Positions 63,850-64,000 of a stretch of DNA of 64,000 nucleotides are shown piece after piece. Position 1 is the first letter of the stretch. Every line of letters starts with the position of its first letter. This DNA is from Pelagihabitans pacificus (GTDB lineage: Bacteria; Bacteroidota; Bacteroidia; Flavobacteriales; Flavobacteriaceae). The notes beneath the pieces are model-generated. The model saw only the letters and a program-made list of their open reading frames with translations, had not been told where the DNA came from and searched no databases. The stretch covers positions 124,001 to 188,000 of the forward strand of contig NZ_VIKU02000001.1 of the NCBI RefSeq assembly GCF_009371985.2, in the 5' to 3' direction. The position numbers and the translations under genes are program-made.

Positions 63850-64000
63850 TTATTGGGCTACGGTCGGTCCTGCCGCCTGTGGTCCTCCATTCTTCGGATT
63901 TACAAAAGCTTTGATTCGAAGTAACTCGGAACCTTTTTCGGTATTGGCAGTAATGGTGATGGTCTTGGTCACTTGATTTTGACCGGAACCGTTGAATTTC
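63850..64000 (-). CDS. DUF1573 domain protein, C-terminal part
   Basis: The last 49 residues of a protein running off the right edge: KFNGSGQNQVTKTITI, then NTEKGSELLRIKAFV and a Gly/Pro/Ala tail. DUF1573 proteins have an Ig-like fold and are exported; the TKTITITANT strand is typical. Same strand as yajC, 25 bases upstream of it, so one operon. Function not known. Confidence 0.85.
   Translation of the reverse strand, partial: KFNGSGQNQVTKTITITANTEKGSELLRIKAFVNPKNGGPQAAGPTVAQ

Noticed and set aside
1-64000. tRNA, rRNA, insertion sequences, prophage, CRISPR
   Set aside because: I looked for T-loop-like strings, transposase-like proteins, regular direct repeats and phage genes and saw none that hold up.

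Overview
The window looks like a piece of chromosome from a marine-type member of the Flavobacteriaceae (phylum Bacteroidota). The evidence is the gene content: type IX secretion type-B C-terminal domains, an imelysin/HTTM/TonB-receptor locus, a DUF1573-YajC pair, lipoproteins with Cys-Ser/Asp-rich starts, MeaB, laminarin-type glycosidases (GH3, GH16), and promoters of the Bacteroidota form (TTG, about 20 bases, TAnnTTTG) with little Shine-Dalgarno signal. I found no rRNA, tRNA, CRISPR array, insertion sequence or prophage.

Layout. 1-6.8 kb: M23 peptidase, MsrA lipoprotein, then a sugar-oxidation cluster (double DUF1080 lipoprotein, two Gfo/Idh/MocA oxidoreductases with twin-arginine-like starts, AraC regulator). 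6.8-10.8 kb: serine hydrolase, glycerate kinase, CBM9-like lipoprotein. 10.8-13.4 kb: an overlapping three-gene operon of ECF sigma factor, single-pass membrane protein and a secreted coiled-coil/beta-solenoid protein. 13.4-16.1 kb: aldose epimerase, DUF2911, MeaB. 16.3-20.5 kb: two convergent gene pairs for lipid-linked envelope glycosylation (GT2 and UPF0104 against GT39 and PAP2). 20.5-25.1 kb: MATE exporter, an unknown protein with a protein-kinase-like catalytic core, and an ABC exporter. 25.4-28.6 kb: two tandem paralogous T9SS proteins. 29.5-35.5 kb: UvrB, GH3 glucosidase and M20 peptidase. 35.6-42.6 kb: Hsp20, TerB-like, DUF1456, two small secreted paralogues, SucC, Lon-substrate-domain protein, a LysA-type decarboxylase, thioredoxin. 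42.7-49.1 kb: P1 peptidase and amidohydrolase, a broken P-loop kinase gene and GH16 in an AT-richer patch, a methyltransferase, GuaB. 49.1-56.1 kb: a decayed stretch followed by an operon of TonB receptor, HTTM protein, imelysin and DUF4856 lipoprotein. 56.2-64 kb: HMG-CoA lyase, LysE, Dabb protein, PyrD, PepT, DUF1801/YdeI protein, a third Gfo/Idh, YajC and a DUF1573 fragment.

The strongest candidate for an undescribed system is the 49.7-56.1 kb operon. Its HTTM protein keeps what I recall as the catalytic lysine and histidine contexts of vitamin-K-dependent gamma-glutamyl carboxylase. It lies between an imelysin lipoprotein and a TonB receptor, and its promoter is bracketed by two related 19-base partly palindromic sites. 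A second lead is the kinase-like unknown at 22.1-23.2 kb. A third is the pair of small secreted TonB-C-like proteins at 37.3-38.3 kb, which share an upstream element.
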